DNA of 64,000 nt. Source: Opitutia bacterium. Lineage in GTDB: Bacteria > Verrucomicrobiota > Verrucomicrobiia > Opitutales > Opitutaceae. The notes below the pieces were generated by a model. The model did no database searches and was not told the origin of the DNA. It worked only from the letters and a program-made list of their open reading frames with translations. The DNA lies in NCBI GenBank assembly GCA_947474365.1, contig CANJIU010000003.1, forward strand, positions 1 through 64,000, written 5' to 3'. A program made the translations under genes and the position numbers. Shown one piece after another: positions 1 to 8,860 of this stretch. Numbering within the stretch: position 1 is the first letter of the stretch; the number at the start of each line of letters is the position of its first letter.

Positions 1-272
1 CGGGCCGCCAAACCAACGGACCGAATTATAGAACCGGTTTTTGCCCTCATGCCGACGTTTTGACCCCGCATATCACCTTCGCCGCGCGTCGGTTTTCCTC
101 CTTTCTCCTATGAAGAATCGGTCGACTGTCGCTGAGGGACAGGCTCTACGTAGGCGAATGATCGTAAAAACACATAGTTTGCAGTTTTTCACTAGACTCG
201 TGAGGTTTTCTACCTAGTTTACACCCAGAAGAGACCCGTAGTCGTGCTCCGCACCAGAAATCATCCATCACC

Positions 273-2783
273 ATGAAAGCGCTTACCTCGTACTTGTCCC
301 GATTTTTTCACCCGGCGGCTATTGTCATTTTGGTGCAGGTTGGACTGTCACTCTTTTCTTCAGAGCTTCGTGCCGGCGCGACCATTCCCACACCGGTGGT
401 CGGTTACGACGCTACCATCGTGCAGATTCAAGGGCAGTTTCCCTTTCGGACGACCTATACCTTCAATCTTCAAGCTCCGTCGAATTTGACGGATTTGCTC
501 GCGGGCGGAACTGCTCAGATTTCGTTTGCGGTTTCCATGAATGGAAAGCCGTCGGGTGTTTCCGACCAAGTTGCCTTGGGTTATGTTACGATTGCCACTC
601 CGATCGTATCGTTTTCGGCCGGCGGACAGATTGTTCCGGTTACCGTGACGCTTGACGTTCCAAGTGACGCCGTCCCTGGTCCGTACGGATATAAAATCCT
701 CGCGCTGGGTTGGCCGGTTGACCCGGCTTTGGGCCTTACCAACATCGGCGAATTCATCAATGCCACCGTGACGGCCCCCTCGGCAGTCTATACTCCGCCG
801 GACGTGGTGATTGGAACGCCTCAGGATAACTGGACCACGTCAGTGAATCCCAACAGCTTCCCGGTGTCGGTACCCTTGACCTTTACCGCGACCTCGACTG
901 GCACGGGTGCCAGTCCGATTACCGACGCAAACGTCACCGTCGGTGGAAACCCGGTGACGTTGTCCTCTCTCTTTGGTATGTCGACGACGTCCGTGACGGG
1001 CTCGGGTAATATGTCGATTGCGGCTCCTGGAACCTACACGGTGGTGGCCACGGCAAACAATCGGGGTGGGCCGGGCGCTGACACAAACTCGTTCACCATT
1101 AACGTCACCGCTCCCCCTCCGACCGTGTCGATTACAGCACCGACCCCGGGGAGCACGTTCTCATACCGGGCCGGCGGAACTGCGGTCCCTGTCTCGTTCG
1201 TGTTCACGGCGAACAGTAATTATGGTGGCATCCGTGACTTGACCGCCAAGGTTGATGGCATTCCGGCGGCCTTTATCCCCACCGGAATTGGCTCTCTGAC
1301 CGCCTCCGGGACGATTGGGCTCTCCTACTCCGCGGCAGGTACGCACACACTCGAAGTGACGACCACGGACGACTACGGCACAGCGATCGCCACGTCCAAC
1401 TTCACCGTCGTGGTGGTAACGCCGACTCCGGCGATCACCATCACGGCACCGACCGACACGCAGATTTTCGACATCGCGGCCGGCCAGACTACCACGAGCG
1501 TTCCCTATCGTTTTGTCACGACTTCTAACAACGGTTTTGTGGTCGATTCCGTCAGTGCGATGTTGGGCACGACACCGGTTTCCGGGATCACGACGACCGG
1601 TCTCTCGACCGCGACCGCCACCAGCACGGGAACGCTTACCGGACTTACGGCCGGCACGTACACGCTCTCCGCCATGGGAGTGAGCGCGGGTATCAATGTC
1701 TCCACGTCGGTGCGATTTACGGTGCGGTCCGTGGCGATCCTGCCGAGCGTCGTGATTAACACCCCCCCGGCGGGTTCGACCTACGTGCGGCTGACGACCG
1801 GTCCGGCGTTGAGTATCCCTCTCACCTTTACCGGCACGAGCAACACTCCGGGTGGCGTCATCACGCAGTTGACCGCCTCGCTCGGTACCACCGCCCTTTC
1901 GGTTGCCACGACGAATCTTAACACCGCGGTTGCGCAGGGTTCCGCAACCCTTTCGGTGACGAATGCCGGTACGTACACGATCAGCGTGACGGCGCTCGAT
2001 GCGTACGGCACGGCGAGTGCGACACGGAGTTTCACGGTGACGGTCGAGCAGGCTAAGACGATTTCAGGGAATACGTTTTTCGATATCAATTTTGACGGCC
2101 TAAAGACTGGCAGTGACTACGGTCTCAGCGGCGTTACGGTTAAGCTGCTCAACGCATCGAATCAGGTCGTGGCAACGACCGTCAGCAATGCGTGTGGCGA
2201 TTACTCCTTCGCGAACCTCACGTCGGGCACCTACACGGTTTCGGCCACGGCCGCCGCGGGTCTCAAAGCGACGTCGCTGAACGAACGCACGGTCACGGTG
2301 GGGAGTGCCAACGTCTGTGTCCCGAACATCGGCTTTGGGCTCGATTTCAACGCCATTCGCACGATGACGGCGAACGGGTTTACCATCGGTTATTGGAAGA
2401 ACAATCTCGACAAGGCGATTTCAGGTAAGACCGCTGGCATTCAGGTTCCCGCTGGCACGTTGTCTTCGTACACGACCAAGATTGGTGCCTTCGCCCTGCC
2501 GTTGTACGACGGCATCACCCAGAAGACGGCTTCCTCCATCATGGGCTCAACGAGTTCTGCTCCGGTTGATCTCCTCTCGAAGCAATTGGTCGGCTCCGAG
2601 TACAATTATCAAAACGCCGCTTACCTGAATGGAAACAAGACACTTACTTTCGCGTTTCTCTATTGGGGTGAATATGTGAAGACAAATTCCACCCAGTACT
2701 CGAGCACCTATCTCATTTGGGCCAAAGACTGGTTCGACGCTTACAACAACAGCCACGGCGGTGTGGTTGCCGGCCCGCAGTAA
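273..2783 (+). CDS. Secreted Ig-like repeat protein with SdrD-B-like and GYWKN-type C-terminal domains
   Basis: This is an 836-residue exported protein. Residues 1-35 form a long signal peptide with a hydrophobic core (AAIVILVQVGLSLF). About four Ig-like modules of roughly 100 residues follow (about 175-590), each opening with a phrase like VSITAPTPGSTF. Residues about 595-690 resemble an SdrD B-like/Cna-B domain (GNTFFDINFDGLKTGSDYGLSGVTVKLL). The last 140 residues carry a GYWKNN motif, which recurs at the C-termini of many bacterial surface proteins. The role is presumably structural or adhesive; no catalytic motif is visible. The start has no clear Shine-Dalgarno, but it is the only ATG that leaves an intact signal peptide. 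A strong terminator follows 25 bp downstream, so the gene appears to be transcribed alone. The family calls rest on motif recognition only. Confidence 0.8.
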   Translation: MKALTSYLSRFFHPAAIVILVQVGLSLFSSELRAGATIPTPVVGYDATIVQIQGQFPFRTTYTFNLQAPSNLTDLLAGGTAQISFAVSMNGKPSGVSDQVALGYVTIATPIVSFSAGGQIVPVTVTLDVPSDAVPGPYGYKILALGWPVDPALGLTNIGEFINATVTAPSAVYTPPDVVIGTPQDNWTTSVNPNSFPVSVPLTFTATSTGTGASPITDANVTVGGNPVTLSSLFGMSTTSVTGSGNMSIAAPGTYTVVATANNRGGPGADTNSFTINVTAPPPTVSITAPTPGSTFSYRAGGTAVPVSFVFTANSNYGGIRDLTAKVDGIPAAFIPTGIGSLTASGTIGLSYSAAGTHTLEVTTTDDYGTAIATSNFTVVVVTPTPAITITAPTDTQIFDIAAGQTTTSVPYRFVTTSNNGFVVDSVSAMLGTTPVSGITTTGLSTATATSTGTLTGLTAGTYTLSAMGVSAGINVSTSVRFTVRSVAILPSVVINTPPAGSTYVRLTTGPALSIPLTFTGTSNTPGGVITQLTASLGTTALSVATTNLNTAVAQGSATLSVTNAGTYTISVTALDAYGTASATRSFTVTVEQAKTISGNTFFDINFDGLKTGSDYGLSGVTVKLLNASNQVVATTVSNACGDYSFANLTSGTYTVSATAAAGLKATSLNERTVTVGSANVCVPNIGFGLDFNAIRTMTANGFTIGYWKNNLDKAISGKTAGIQVPAGTLSSYTTKIGAFALPLYDGITQKTASSIMGSTSSAPVDLLSKQLVGSEYNYQNAAYLNGNKTLTFAFLYWGEYVKTNSTQYSSTYLIWAKDWFDAYNNSHGGVVAGPQ

Positions 2784-2806
2784 TTTTTTCTGACAGATAC
2801 GCCGCA

Positions 2807-2839
2807 AAAGGCCGGGCGCGCAATCGCCCGGCCTTTTTT
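2807..2839 (+). terminator. Rho-independent terminator after the first surface-protein gene
   Basis: An 11-bp GC-rich stem (AAGGCCGGGCG pairing with CGCCCGGCCTT) with a short loop runs straight into a T tract. It lies about 25 bp after the stop codon at 2783. Confidence 0.9.
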
Positions 2840-2943
2840 CTGTCCCGGCGCTGCGGAGTTGCGGGTTTATGGCGGTGATAATGGGCAATTGGCCTACGAG
2901 CCCTTCTCGGGTCCTCCTCACGAGGTCCTCGGGTGGTTGTCAA

Positions 2944-2987
2944 ATCACCCACAGATTACCCACACATCACCCGCACATCTCCCGCAG
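2944..2987. repeat. 11-bp tandem repeat array A (4 units)
   Basis: Four consecutive 11-bp units read ATCACCCACAG, ATTACCCACAC, ATCACCCGCAC and ATCTCCCGCAG. The period is not a multiple of three, so this is unlikely to be a degenerate coding repeat. Confidence 0.8.
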
Positions 2988-3076
2988 GCGGTCTTTACCA
3001 GCCGGTTGGAGCTGCCAAGAACGGCATCAGCCCGGCCTACCGGATCGGGGCCGTTTGACGCCCGAAGTCGGAAATT

Positions 3077-3105
3077 GTTCAACCTTTGGGTGCCGCTGGT
3101 TGAAC
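3077..3105. repeat. Perfect 8-bp inverted repeat
   Basis: GTTCAACC at 3077-3084 and GGTTGAAC at 3098-3105 are exact reverse complements around a 13-nt loop. There is no T tract, so a simple terminator is unlikely. It lies between the two 11-bp arrays. Confidence 0.6.
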
Positions 3106-3142
3106 GGATCGAAATCCGCGTTGTTTTGCACCCGGGCGCGCC

Positions 3143-3219
3143 GTCTCGGCCCCATGTCGGCTCCGTCTCCGCTCCATCTCGCCTCCATCTCCCGTCCGTC
3201 TCCGGTGGCTCTGGGCGCC
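3143..3219. repeat. 11-bp tandem repeat array B (about 7 degenerate units)
   Basis: Successive 11-mers are GTCTCGGCCCC, ATGTCGGCTCC, GTCTCCGCTCC, ATCTCGCCTCC, ATCTCCCGTCC and GTCTCCGGTGG, then a more degraded unit. The phase is constant and the consensus is close to (G/A)TCTCNGCTCC. The period equals that of array A, but the unit sequence differs. Confidence 0.75.
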
Positions 3220-3268
3220 ATCGGAGACCCGCTCCAACTCCTGGGAAGCTCCGCACTGACCGGTGTTG

Positions 3269-6200
3269 CTACTCCTGCATCAGGTCGGCCGCAAGGGCGT
3301 GACTCGGGTCGCGCTGCAGGATTTTCTTCAACAATATTCGTGCCCTGGTCGTCTGTCCGAGCCCGAGCCTTGCCTGGGCCTGCAGGAACAGGGCCGTCGT
3401 TTCCTGCCGGTATTGAAGGTCATCGTTGAACAGCAGCATCGTCGGCAGGGAGGTGGCGAAGTAATCGACCACGGCCTCCGCAGTTTGGAGTCGTTGCGCG
3501 TAGTTAAGCAGATCGCGCAGGAGTTTCCGGGCGCGGGCCACCTGTCCCAGTTCACGAGCGGACAGGGCCGAGTAATAGGTCATCTCGGAAAAAGCGCGGA
3601 CGCTCATCCCCTGGAAATCTCCCTTGAAATTCGCCGCGTTGCGCCAGTGTTGCCTGGCCTCCGCGCGCCGGCCCAGCCCCGCCAGCGCCACCCCGAGCCA
3701 GTAGTGGACGTCGCTTTGATTCGCGAGCAGGTGCCGCGCCTCGCTGAGAGTGCGCGGTGCGGTGAGCGCGCGTTCAAAGTGGCCGACGGCGCCCGCTATG
3801 TCCTGCCGGGCCAGCGCATCGCGGCCGAGTGCCAGCTGCGTCCGGACGTGTTGTCCGAGCGGTCCGCCTTCGCCACCCTCCCAGGGCTGAAACGTCCGTC
3901 CAGCCAGCAGCCGCTCCGCCTCGGTGTGGCGCCGGGTCTGGTTCAGCAGCGCACACTGCTCCACGCTGAGGTCGTCGCGTTGCCCGACCAGCTGAGAATG
4001 TTTTTCCAGCTCGCGCAGGCGTGTGGCCGGCGACGTGCCGAGCCGTTTCCAGAGTTGGTCGCGCTCGAAGAGCAGCCGCGTATCCGTCGGATTCGCGAGG
4101 AAGGCGCGGTCGTAGGCGGCCCGCGCCTTGGCGGCGTCACGAGCGATATTGAAATATCCGATACCGAGGTTGCGCCAGACGATCGAGAACCTCGGCGCGA
4201 GCTCGGCGGATTTCTCCCAGCACCGAATCGCCTCCGGGAAACGCCTCCGGTCGTAGTAGAGATTGCCCAGATAATACGGGGCGCGGGCGTCGTGCGGGCG
4301 GGCGCGGATGACCGCTTCGAGGACCGCGATTTCCTGAAGCCGCGCGGGAAAACAATAGTCCGGCGCTGCGGCGCCGCCGGCCACGAAGTGCCTCTGCGCC
4401 GCCCGCCGGTCGCCGCGTTTCTCCTGCAGCCAACCCAGTGTATAGGACACCAGCGGCGCAGCGCCCCAGCTCTGATCGGGCAGGTCGGCGGGCTGGGCCG
4501 ACGCGCCCTCCAGCAGTCCGACGGCCTCTTCGTAAAGACCCGCGTGTGCGTAGTCGTGCGCGAGATCGAGCGCCGTCTGCAAGTCGCAGTACAGGGGCTG
4601 ACCGTCCAGGTGCTGCGCCCACGCGTCCAACGGATCGAGCGCCCGCGTTTCCGCGAGGATTTTCGCGGCCGCGTCGTCACGGCCCAGTTTCCGCCACACG
4701 ATGACGAGGAGATTGCGGGCGCGGAGGTTGTCGGTGTTCAGTCGCAGCGAACGGTCAAGATGGTCCGCCGCTGCGGGCCAGTCGGTCTTCTTCGTGTCCA
4801 ATTCGGCCAGGGCGTGGTAACCGGCCGACTGCCAGGCCTGGTTCCAGACTGCTTTGTAGAAGGCATCGTACGCCTCGTCGTCGCGTCCGAGTGCGCTCAG
4901 GCACAAGCCGAGATGGTAGTAGGCCTCGCCGTCGGCGGGATTGGCGTTCCGCTGTGTGAGCCGCGCGATGGCGCGGCGGAGAAACGCTTCTGCCTGGGCA
5001 AATTCTCCACGCCGATAATGCCACGCGCCGAGGGCTTGATTGCACCGGGCGTCGCCGGCGTCGCGGCGGAGCGCCTCGCGCCAGTAGGCCGTCGGGCAAC
5101 GGGTGGCATGGCGGTACTGTTCGAGATGCAGCCCGGTGAGATACAGCTCGTCGGCACTCGCAAGGTCGCGGGGCGCCGGTGGTTCGGTGGCGGGAGATGG
5201 GACCTTGCCCGGCGGGTGCGTCCTTGGCTGGTAGGAGATGATTTCCGCGCCCTCCCGGTCGGTGACCGTGAGCCGCAGGTCCGTTTCCGCCCGGCCGCGC
5301 GGCAGCCGGATCGTCCTGACCAACGGCACGCCGGGAAGCAGGTCGCAGCGGATTGAATACAGCGGCCTGTCCGCGACCGTGAGGCGGACCCGGGCACCAG
5401 GAATCGCGGCGGTGACCGCGATACCGAGTCGAATCTTGTTTCCCAGCGCCTTCAGGCTGACCGCCGCGGCCAGATTCGCGTGCTGGGCCGGACCGATTTT
5501 TTGAATCGGATACCAGTACTGGCTCCACGACTTGGTCTCGCCCGGCTGGAGAAAACTGAAGTCGGGCTGGTTGTCGGTGTAGACGCCCGCCATGATTTCG
5601 ATGTAGGGGGCAAACTCGCCGCGGGCGTCAGGGTCGGTCAGGTTGCGATCCCAGGCGTAGCCGAATTCATGATTGCCCCAGGTCCACTGCTTCTTGCCCG
5701 GGGAAATGTGATGATTCGCGAGATGAACGATGCCCGCCTCAGCCTGGTAGTCGTAGCCGCCGGAAAAATCCCCGCGGCTCCCCATCGCCATGTAGGACGT
5801 GGGCACGGGAATGTTGGCATAGAACGACAGATCGTTGGGCGCGTAGTCGGGAACATTCGGTTCCCTCTTTGAACTCGGGGATTTGTTCCGGGCGTGAGCC
5901 GGGACGAATTGGGTCGGCACTTCCGAAGGCGGAATTCCCTTTCGTCCGCGTTGGCCGTAGTCGACGCCGTAATAGGTGCCGGTCGCCAGCGGATACGCGC
6001 TCATCGAGCGGCGCGCATGATCGGCGACGTAACGAACATCCGGCGGGAAGAAGCTCTGGTAGGCCTCATGCACGCGCGTGGCGACATTGGCCCACCAGAG
6101 AAACGTCTGTGGCAGCGGCGTGCGATTGTAGGCGCGGACCCGCAGCTCCACGTAGGCCTTGCCGGGATGCAGACAGACGCCGTGCATGCCCTTCAGGCGT

Positions 6201-6673
6201 GACAGCGGATCGTGGTCGCCGCACCACACCGTGCGCGAACCGCCGGGGCCTTGCTCAATTTCATACTCGACCGGCAGGAATGTCGCTGGGCGATGATGCT
6301 GCGGCCAGTTGAACTCGATGCCGCCGGACGCCCACGGTCCGGCGAGACCGACGAGGGCCGGCTTGATCACCGTCTGGTTGTAAATCAGATCGTAGCCGTT
6401 GGTCTTGTCCTGGATCGCGTGAATCCGGCCGCCAATTTCCGGGAGGACGAGCACGCGCAGAAATTCGTTCTCGATCCAGATGGCCTTCCAACTCCGGTCC
6501 ACCGGTGATTCCGCGATGCGATCCGTGAAGGGGAGGGGATAGACCTTGCCGCTGCTCCCCTGATACACCCGCTGGTCGAGGAACATTGGGTTCTTGTCTG
6601 GCGCCGCCGGCAGATACGTCGGTAACGTGAGCGTGGTGACCTCGACGCGGACTGGGGAGGATGGCGGCATCAT
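3269..6673 (-). CDS. DUF5107 domain protein with long C-terminal TPR superhelix
   Basis: This 1,134-residue protein has no signal peptide and is probably cytoplasmic. Residues about 30-330 look like the DUF5107 domain, a galactose-mutarotase-like beta-sandwich (WKAIWIENEFLRVLVLPEIGGRIHAI, then GGIEFNWPQHHRP). From about residue 510 to the end there are successive TPR-type helical hairpins, for example YYHLGLCLSALGRDDEAYDAF and YYLGNLYYDRRRFPEAIRCW. DUF5107/TPR proteins usually sit beside glycoside hydrolases or sugar transporters, so a role in carbohydrate sensing or processing is inferred; no enzyme activity is established. It starts 40 bp downstream of the stop of a truncated upstream gene on the same strand, which suggests an operon. 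The + strand open frames across it are antisense artefacts of the high GC content. Confidence 0.85.
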   Translation of the reverse strand: MMPPSSPVRVEVTTLTLPTYLPAAPDKNPMFLDQRVYQGSSGKVYPLPFTDRIAESPVDRSWKAIWIENEFLRVLVLPEIGGRIHAIQDKTNGYDLIYNQTVIKPALVGLAGPWASGGIEFNWPQHHRPATFLPVEYEIEQGPGGSRTVWCGDHDPLSRLKGMHGVCLHPGKAYVELRVRAYNRTPLPQTFLWWANVATRVHEAYQSFFPPDVRYVADHARRSMSAYPLATGTYYGVDYGQRGRKGIPPSEVPTQFVPAHARNKSPSSKREPNVPDYAPNDLSFYANIPVPTSYMAMGSRGDFSGGYDYQAEAGIVHLANHHISPGKKQWTWGNHEFGYAWDRNLTDPDARGEFAPYIEIMAGVYTDNQPDFSFLQPGETKSWSQYWYPIQKIGPAQHANLAAAVSLKALGNKIRLGIAVTAAIPGARVRLTVADRPLYSIRCDLLPGVPLVRTIRLPRGRAETDLRLTVTDREGAEIISYQPRTHPPGKVPSPATEPPAPRDLASADELYLTGLHLEQYRHATRCPTAYWREALRRDAGDARCNQALGAWHYRRGEFAQAEAFLRRAIARLTQRNANPADGEAYYHLGLCLSALGRDDEAYDAFYKAVWNQAWQSAGYHALAELDTKKTDWPAAADHLDRSLRLNTDNLRARNLLVIVWRKLGRDDAAAKILAETRALDPLDAWAQHLDGQPLYCDLQTALDLAHDYAHAGLYEEAVGLLEGASAQPADLPDQSWGAAPLVSYTLGWLQEKRGDRRAAQRHFVAGGAAAPDYCFPARLQEIAVLEAVIRARPHDARAPYYLGNLYYDRRRFPEAIRCWEKSAELAPRFSIVWRNLGIGYFNIARDAAKARAAYDRAFLANPTDTRLLFERDQLWKRLGTSPATRLRELEKHSQLVGQRDDLSVEQCALLNQTRRHTEAERLLAGRTFQPWEGGEGGPLGQHVRTQLALGRDALARQDIAGAVGHFERALTAPRTLSEARHLLANQSDVHYWLGVALAGLGRRAEARQHWRNAANFKGDFQGMSVRAFSEMTYYSALSARELGQVARARKLLRDLLNYAQRLQTAEAVVDYFATSLPTMLLFNDDLQYRQETTALFLQAQARLGLGQTTRARILLKKILQRDPSHALAADLMQE

Positions 6674-6712
6674 GGTATTCGTTGCGCTTTTCCAGTTAGA
6701 TTCCGTCTGGCA

Positions 6713-7018
6713 TCAGAGTAGGCGGGTGCGCTCTGCCGTTGAGCTTCGCGGGCGGTAGTAGCGGCTCACTGGATCCTGGACCGCATCTGCGCCGATGTAA
6801 CCGTAGTGATGGCGCAGCAAACGCTCCGGTTGCGCGGGAACGAAGGTCGGCTCACCGAGAAATTCGGCGGGCTGGCGGGGAAACACGAGCTCGCGCGGAA
6901 AGGGCGCGACATCGCCGGGGTCGTGACTGTTCAGCAGCACCCGCAATTGGCCGTCGTTTTCCGCATAGAAATAAATGTCCGCTTCCCAGCCGCGAAAGCT
7001 GATGTAGAGCTTCGGCCC
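6713..7018 (-). pseudogene. C-terminal fragment (about 101 codons) of an unidentified gene, cut at the 7018 junction
   Basis: On the minus strand the frame reads PKLYISFRGWEADIYFYAEN and continues through QLRVLLNSHDPGDVAPFPREL to a TGA at 6713-6715. Its amphipathic, aromatic-rich composition and C-ending codons match real genes of this window. Upstream of about 7018 the same frame turns into arginine/histidine-rich low-complexity protein that is plainly antisense to the giant repeat gene. Only the 3' end of the original gene is therefore present. I do not recognise the family. It precedes the DUF5107 gene by 40 bp on the same strand, and enzymes of carbohydrate metabolism would be typical there. 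It is either a genuine deletion remnant or half of an assembly chimera. Confidence 0.65.
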
Positions 7019-7030
7019 TGGGTGGCGGTG
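7005..7030. other. Abrupt junction between a truncated minus-strand gene and a truncated plus-strand giant gene
   Basis: Left of about 7018 the coding signal is on the minus strand; right of about 7022 it is on the plus strand, beginning inside an MBG-type module (VAVVIALGNLTQGYTGQAVS). Neither gene has its own 5' end here. A G/T-rich stretch (GGTGGCGGTGGTG, 7021-7033) lies at the breakpoint. Confidence 0.7.
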
Positions 7031-8860
7031 GTGATCGCGCTGGGGAACCTGACGCAGGGCTACACCGGACAAGCGGTGTCGCCGGAGTTGAAAACGAGCG
7101 TGGTGGATGTGGGGCTGACGCTCACCTTCAACGGGTCGGCGGTGAAGCCGGTGTTGCCGGGCAGTTACACGGTTTTGGCGGTGCCGAGCGATGGGAACTA
7201 CACGGGCAGTGCGACCGGGACGCTGGTGATCCAGCGGGCCGAGCAGTATGTGACGATCCGGCCGCTGGATTTGAAGGTGCCCCCGAAGTACGCGGGCGGG
7301 CCGGTGGCGGTGGTGGCGGTTTCGAATCAGGGGCTGCCGGTGACGCTGAGCCTGGATGCGGGCAGTGCGGCGAAGTTGAATGCGGCCAACGAATTGGTTG
7401 AGATCGGGCAAACGGGCACGATCACGCTGCGGGCGAACCAGGCCGGGACCGCGGATGTGGTGGCGGCGGAGGAAGTGGTGCTGACGCTGGACGTGGAGAA
7501 GGTGCCGCAAGGGGTGAACTTTGCCCTGCAGGCGGCCGCATTGTACGGGACGCCGCCGATTCCGCTGGAGGCGACGGCGAGTTCGGGCCTGGCGGTGGGC
7601 TTCCGGGTGGTGCGCGGACCGGCGAGTGTGATCGGGAACAATCTGGTGGTGAATGGCGCGGGGTTGGTATGGGTGCAGGCGATACAGGTGGGCGAAGGGG
7701 TCTACAACCCGGCCCCGGTGGTGACGCAGGCCCTGCGGGTGGGCGCGGTGGCGCAAACGGTTCAATTTGCGGCGCTCGGGCGGGTGACGTACGGTGACGC
7801 GCCGGTGAGTCTGGTCGCGACCGCGAGTTCCGGGCTGCCGGTCGGCTACACGGTGGTGCGTGGGCCGGGGGTGGTGAAGGACGGGGTGCTGACGGTGACC
7901 GGGGCGGGGGAAGTGGTGGTGCGGGCGGGGCAGCCCGGCGATGGGAACACGCTGGCGGCGGCGGAGGTGGAGCAGACGTTGGTGGTGGGGACGAAGCCGG
8001 TGACGGTGGCGGTGCGGCCGGCGAGCCGGGGCTACGGCCAGGCGAATCCAATTTTTACCTACGATTACACCGGGCTGGTCCCGGGCGACACGGCGGCGGC
8101 GATTACGGCGCCGAGTGCGGTGACGAGCGCCACGCCGACGAGCGGGCCGGGGGTGTACCCGGTGACGCCGAGCGGGGGCAGTGCCGCGAATTACACGCTG
8201 ATCCTGGTGGAGGGGGTGCTGACGGTGGAGCGGGCGGAGCAGACCTTGACGTTCCCGCCGCTGCCCAATCAGGCGTTGGGCAACGGTCCGTTTACACTGG
8301 GAGCGGTGGCCAGTTCGGGATTGGCGCCGGTGTACAGCATCGTGAGCGGCCCGGCGACGGTGGCGGACAACCAGGTGACGATGAGTGGTGCCGGCGTGGT
8401 GGTGGTAAAGGCGAGCCAGCCGGGCGACGCGAACTACCGACCGGCGGCGGACGTGACGAGCAGCTTTACGGTGGCCAGTACGATTGGGGTGGTGGGCGTG
8501 ACCGCGCAGCAGGCGAGCGGAGCGTACCGGGTCGGGGAGGTGCTGCAGATCCAGGTGAGTTTTTCCGGAGTGGTGAGCGTGACGGGCCTGCCGCAGTTGG
8601 CGTTGAATACGACGCCCGCCCGCAGTGCGGTCTACGAAGCCGGGTCCGGCACGGACACCCTCTCGTTTCGCTACGTGGTGCAAGCGGGGGACACCGCGGC
8701 GTTGGTGGACTACACCGGGGTGAATGCGCTCACGATCACAGGGGCGGCGATCCGCAACGCCACGGGGACGACCAGCGCGGTGTTGAGCCTGCCGGTGCCC
8801 GGTGGTCCGGGTTCGCTGGCGCAGGCGAGGCAGCTGGTGGTGGATACGGCGGGGCCGACG
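7022..8860 (+). repeat. Intragenic super-repeat, copy 1
   Basis: This roughly 600-codon block holds an MBG module, several ATASSGL-type Ig modules, a YGQANPIF-type MBG_2/YDG domain and a domain starting SGAYRVGEVLQIQVSFSGVV. The same modules recur in the same order at 12706-14520. The protein sequence is clearly homologous but diverged, for example LTFPPLPNQALGNGPF against LSFPALPSQALGNAPF. Confidence 0.75.

Larger units (their letters stand above)
2840..3268. other. Gene-free intergenic region with tandem and inverted repeats
   Basis: No convincing coding frame is seen between the terminator and the convergent 3' end of the DUF5107 gene. The stretch contains two separate 11-bp tandem arrays (2944-2987 and 3143-3219) and a perfect 8-bp inverted repeat (3077-3105). 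The open frames here lack start signals, domain-like sequence and secretory features. Confidence 0.6.

Noticed and set aside
3263..5356. Long plus-strand open frame (about 700 codons)
   Set aside because: It is antisense to the DUF5107/TPR gene; its Arg/Pro/Gly-rich composition and lack of any domain are typical of GC-rich antisense frames.
6806..7021. Start of the giant gene at 6806
   Set aside because: These 72 codons are antisense to a protein-like minus-strand gene, contain no signal peptide and do not match any domain. The real start is missing.
7019..8683. Minus-strand continuation of the fragment gene up to 8683
   Set aside because: Upstream of 7018 the frame becomes His/Arg-rich low-complexity sequence antisense to clear MBG/Ig coding on the plus strand.
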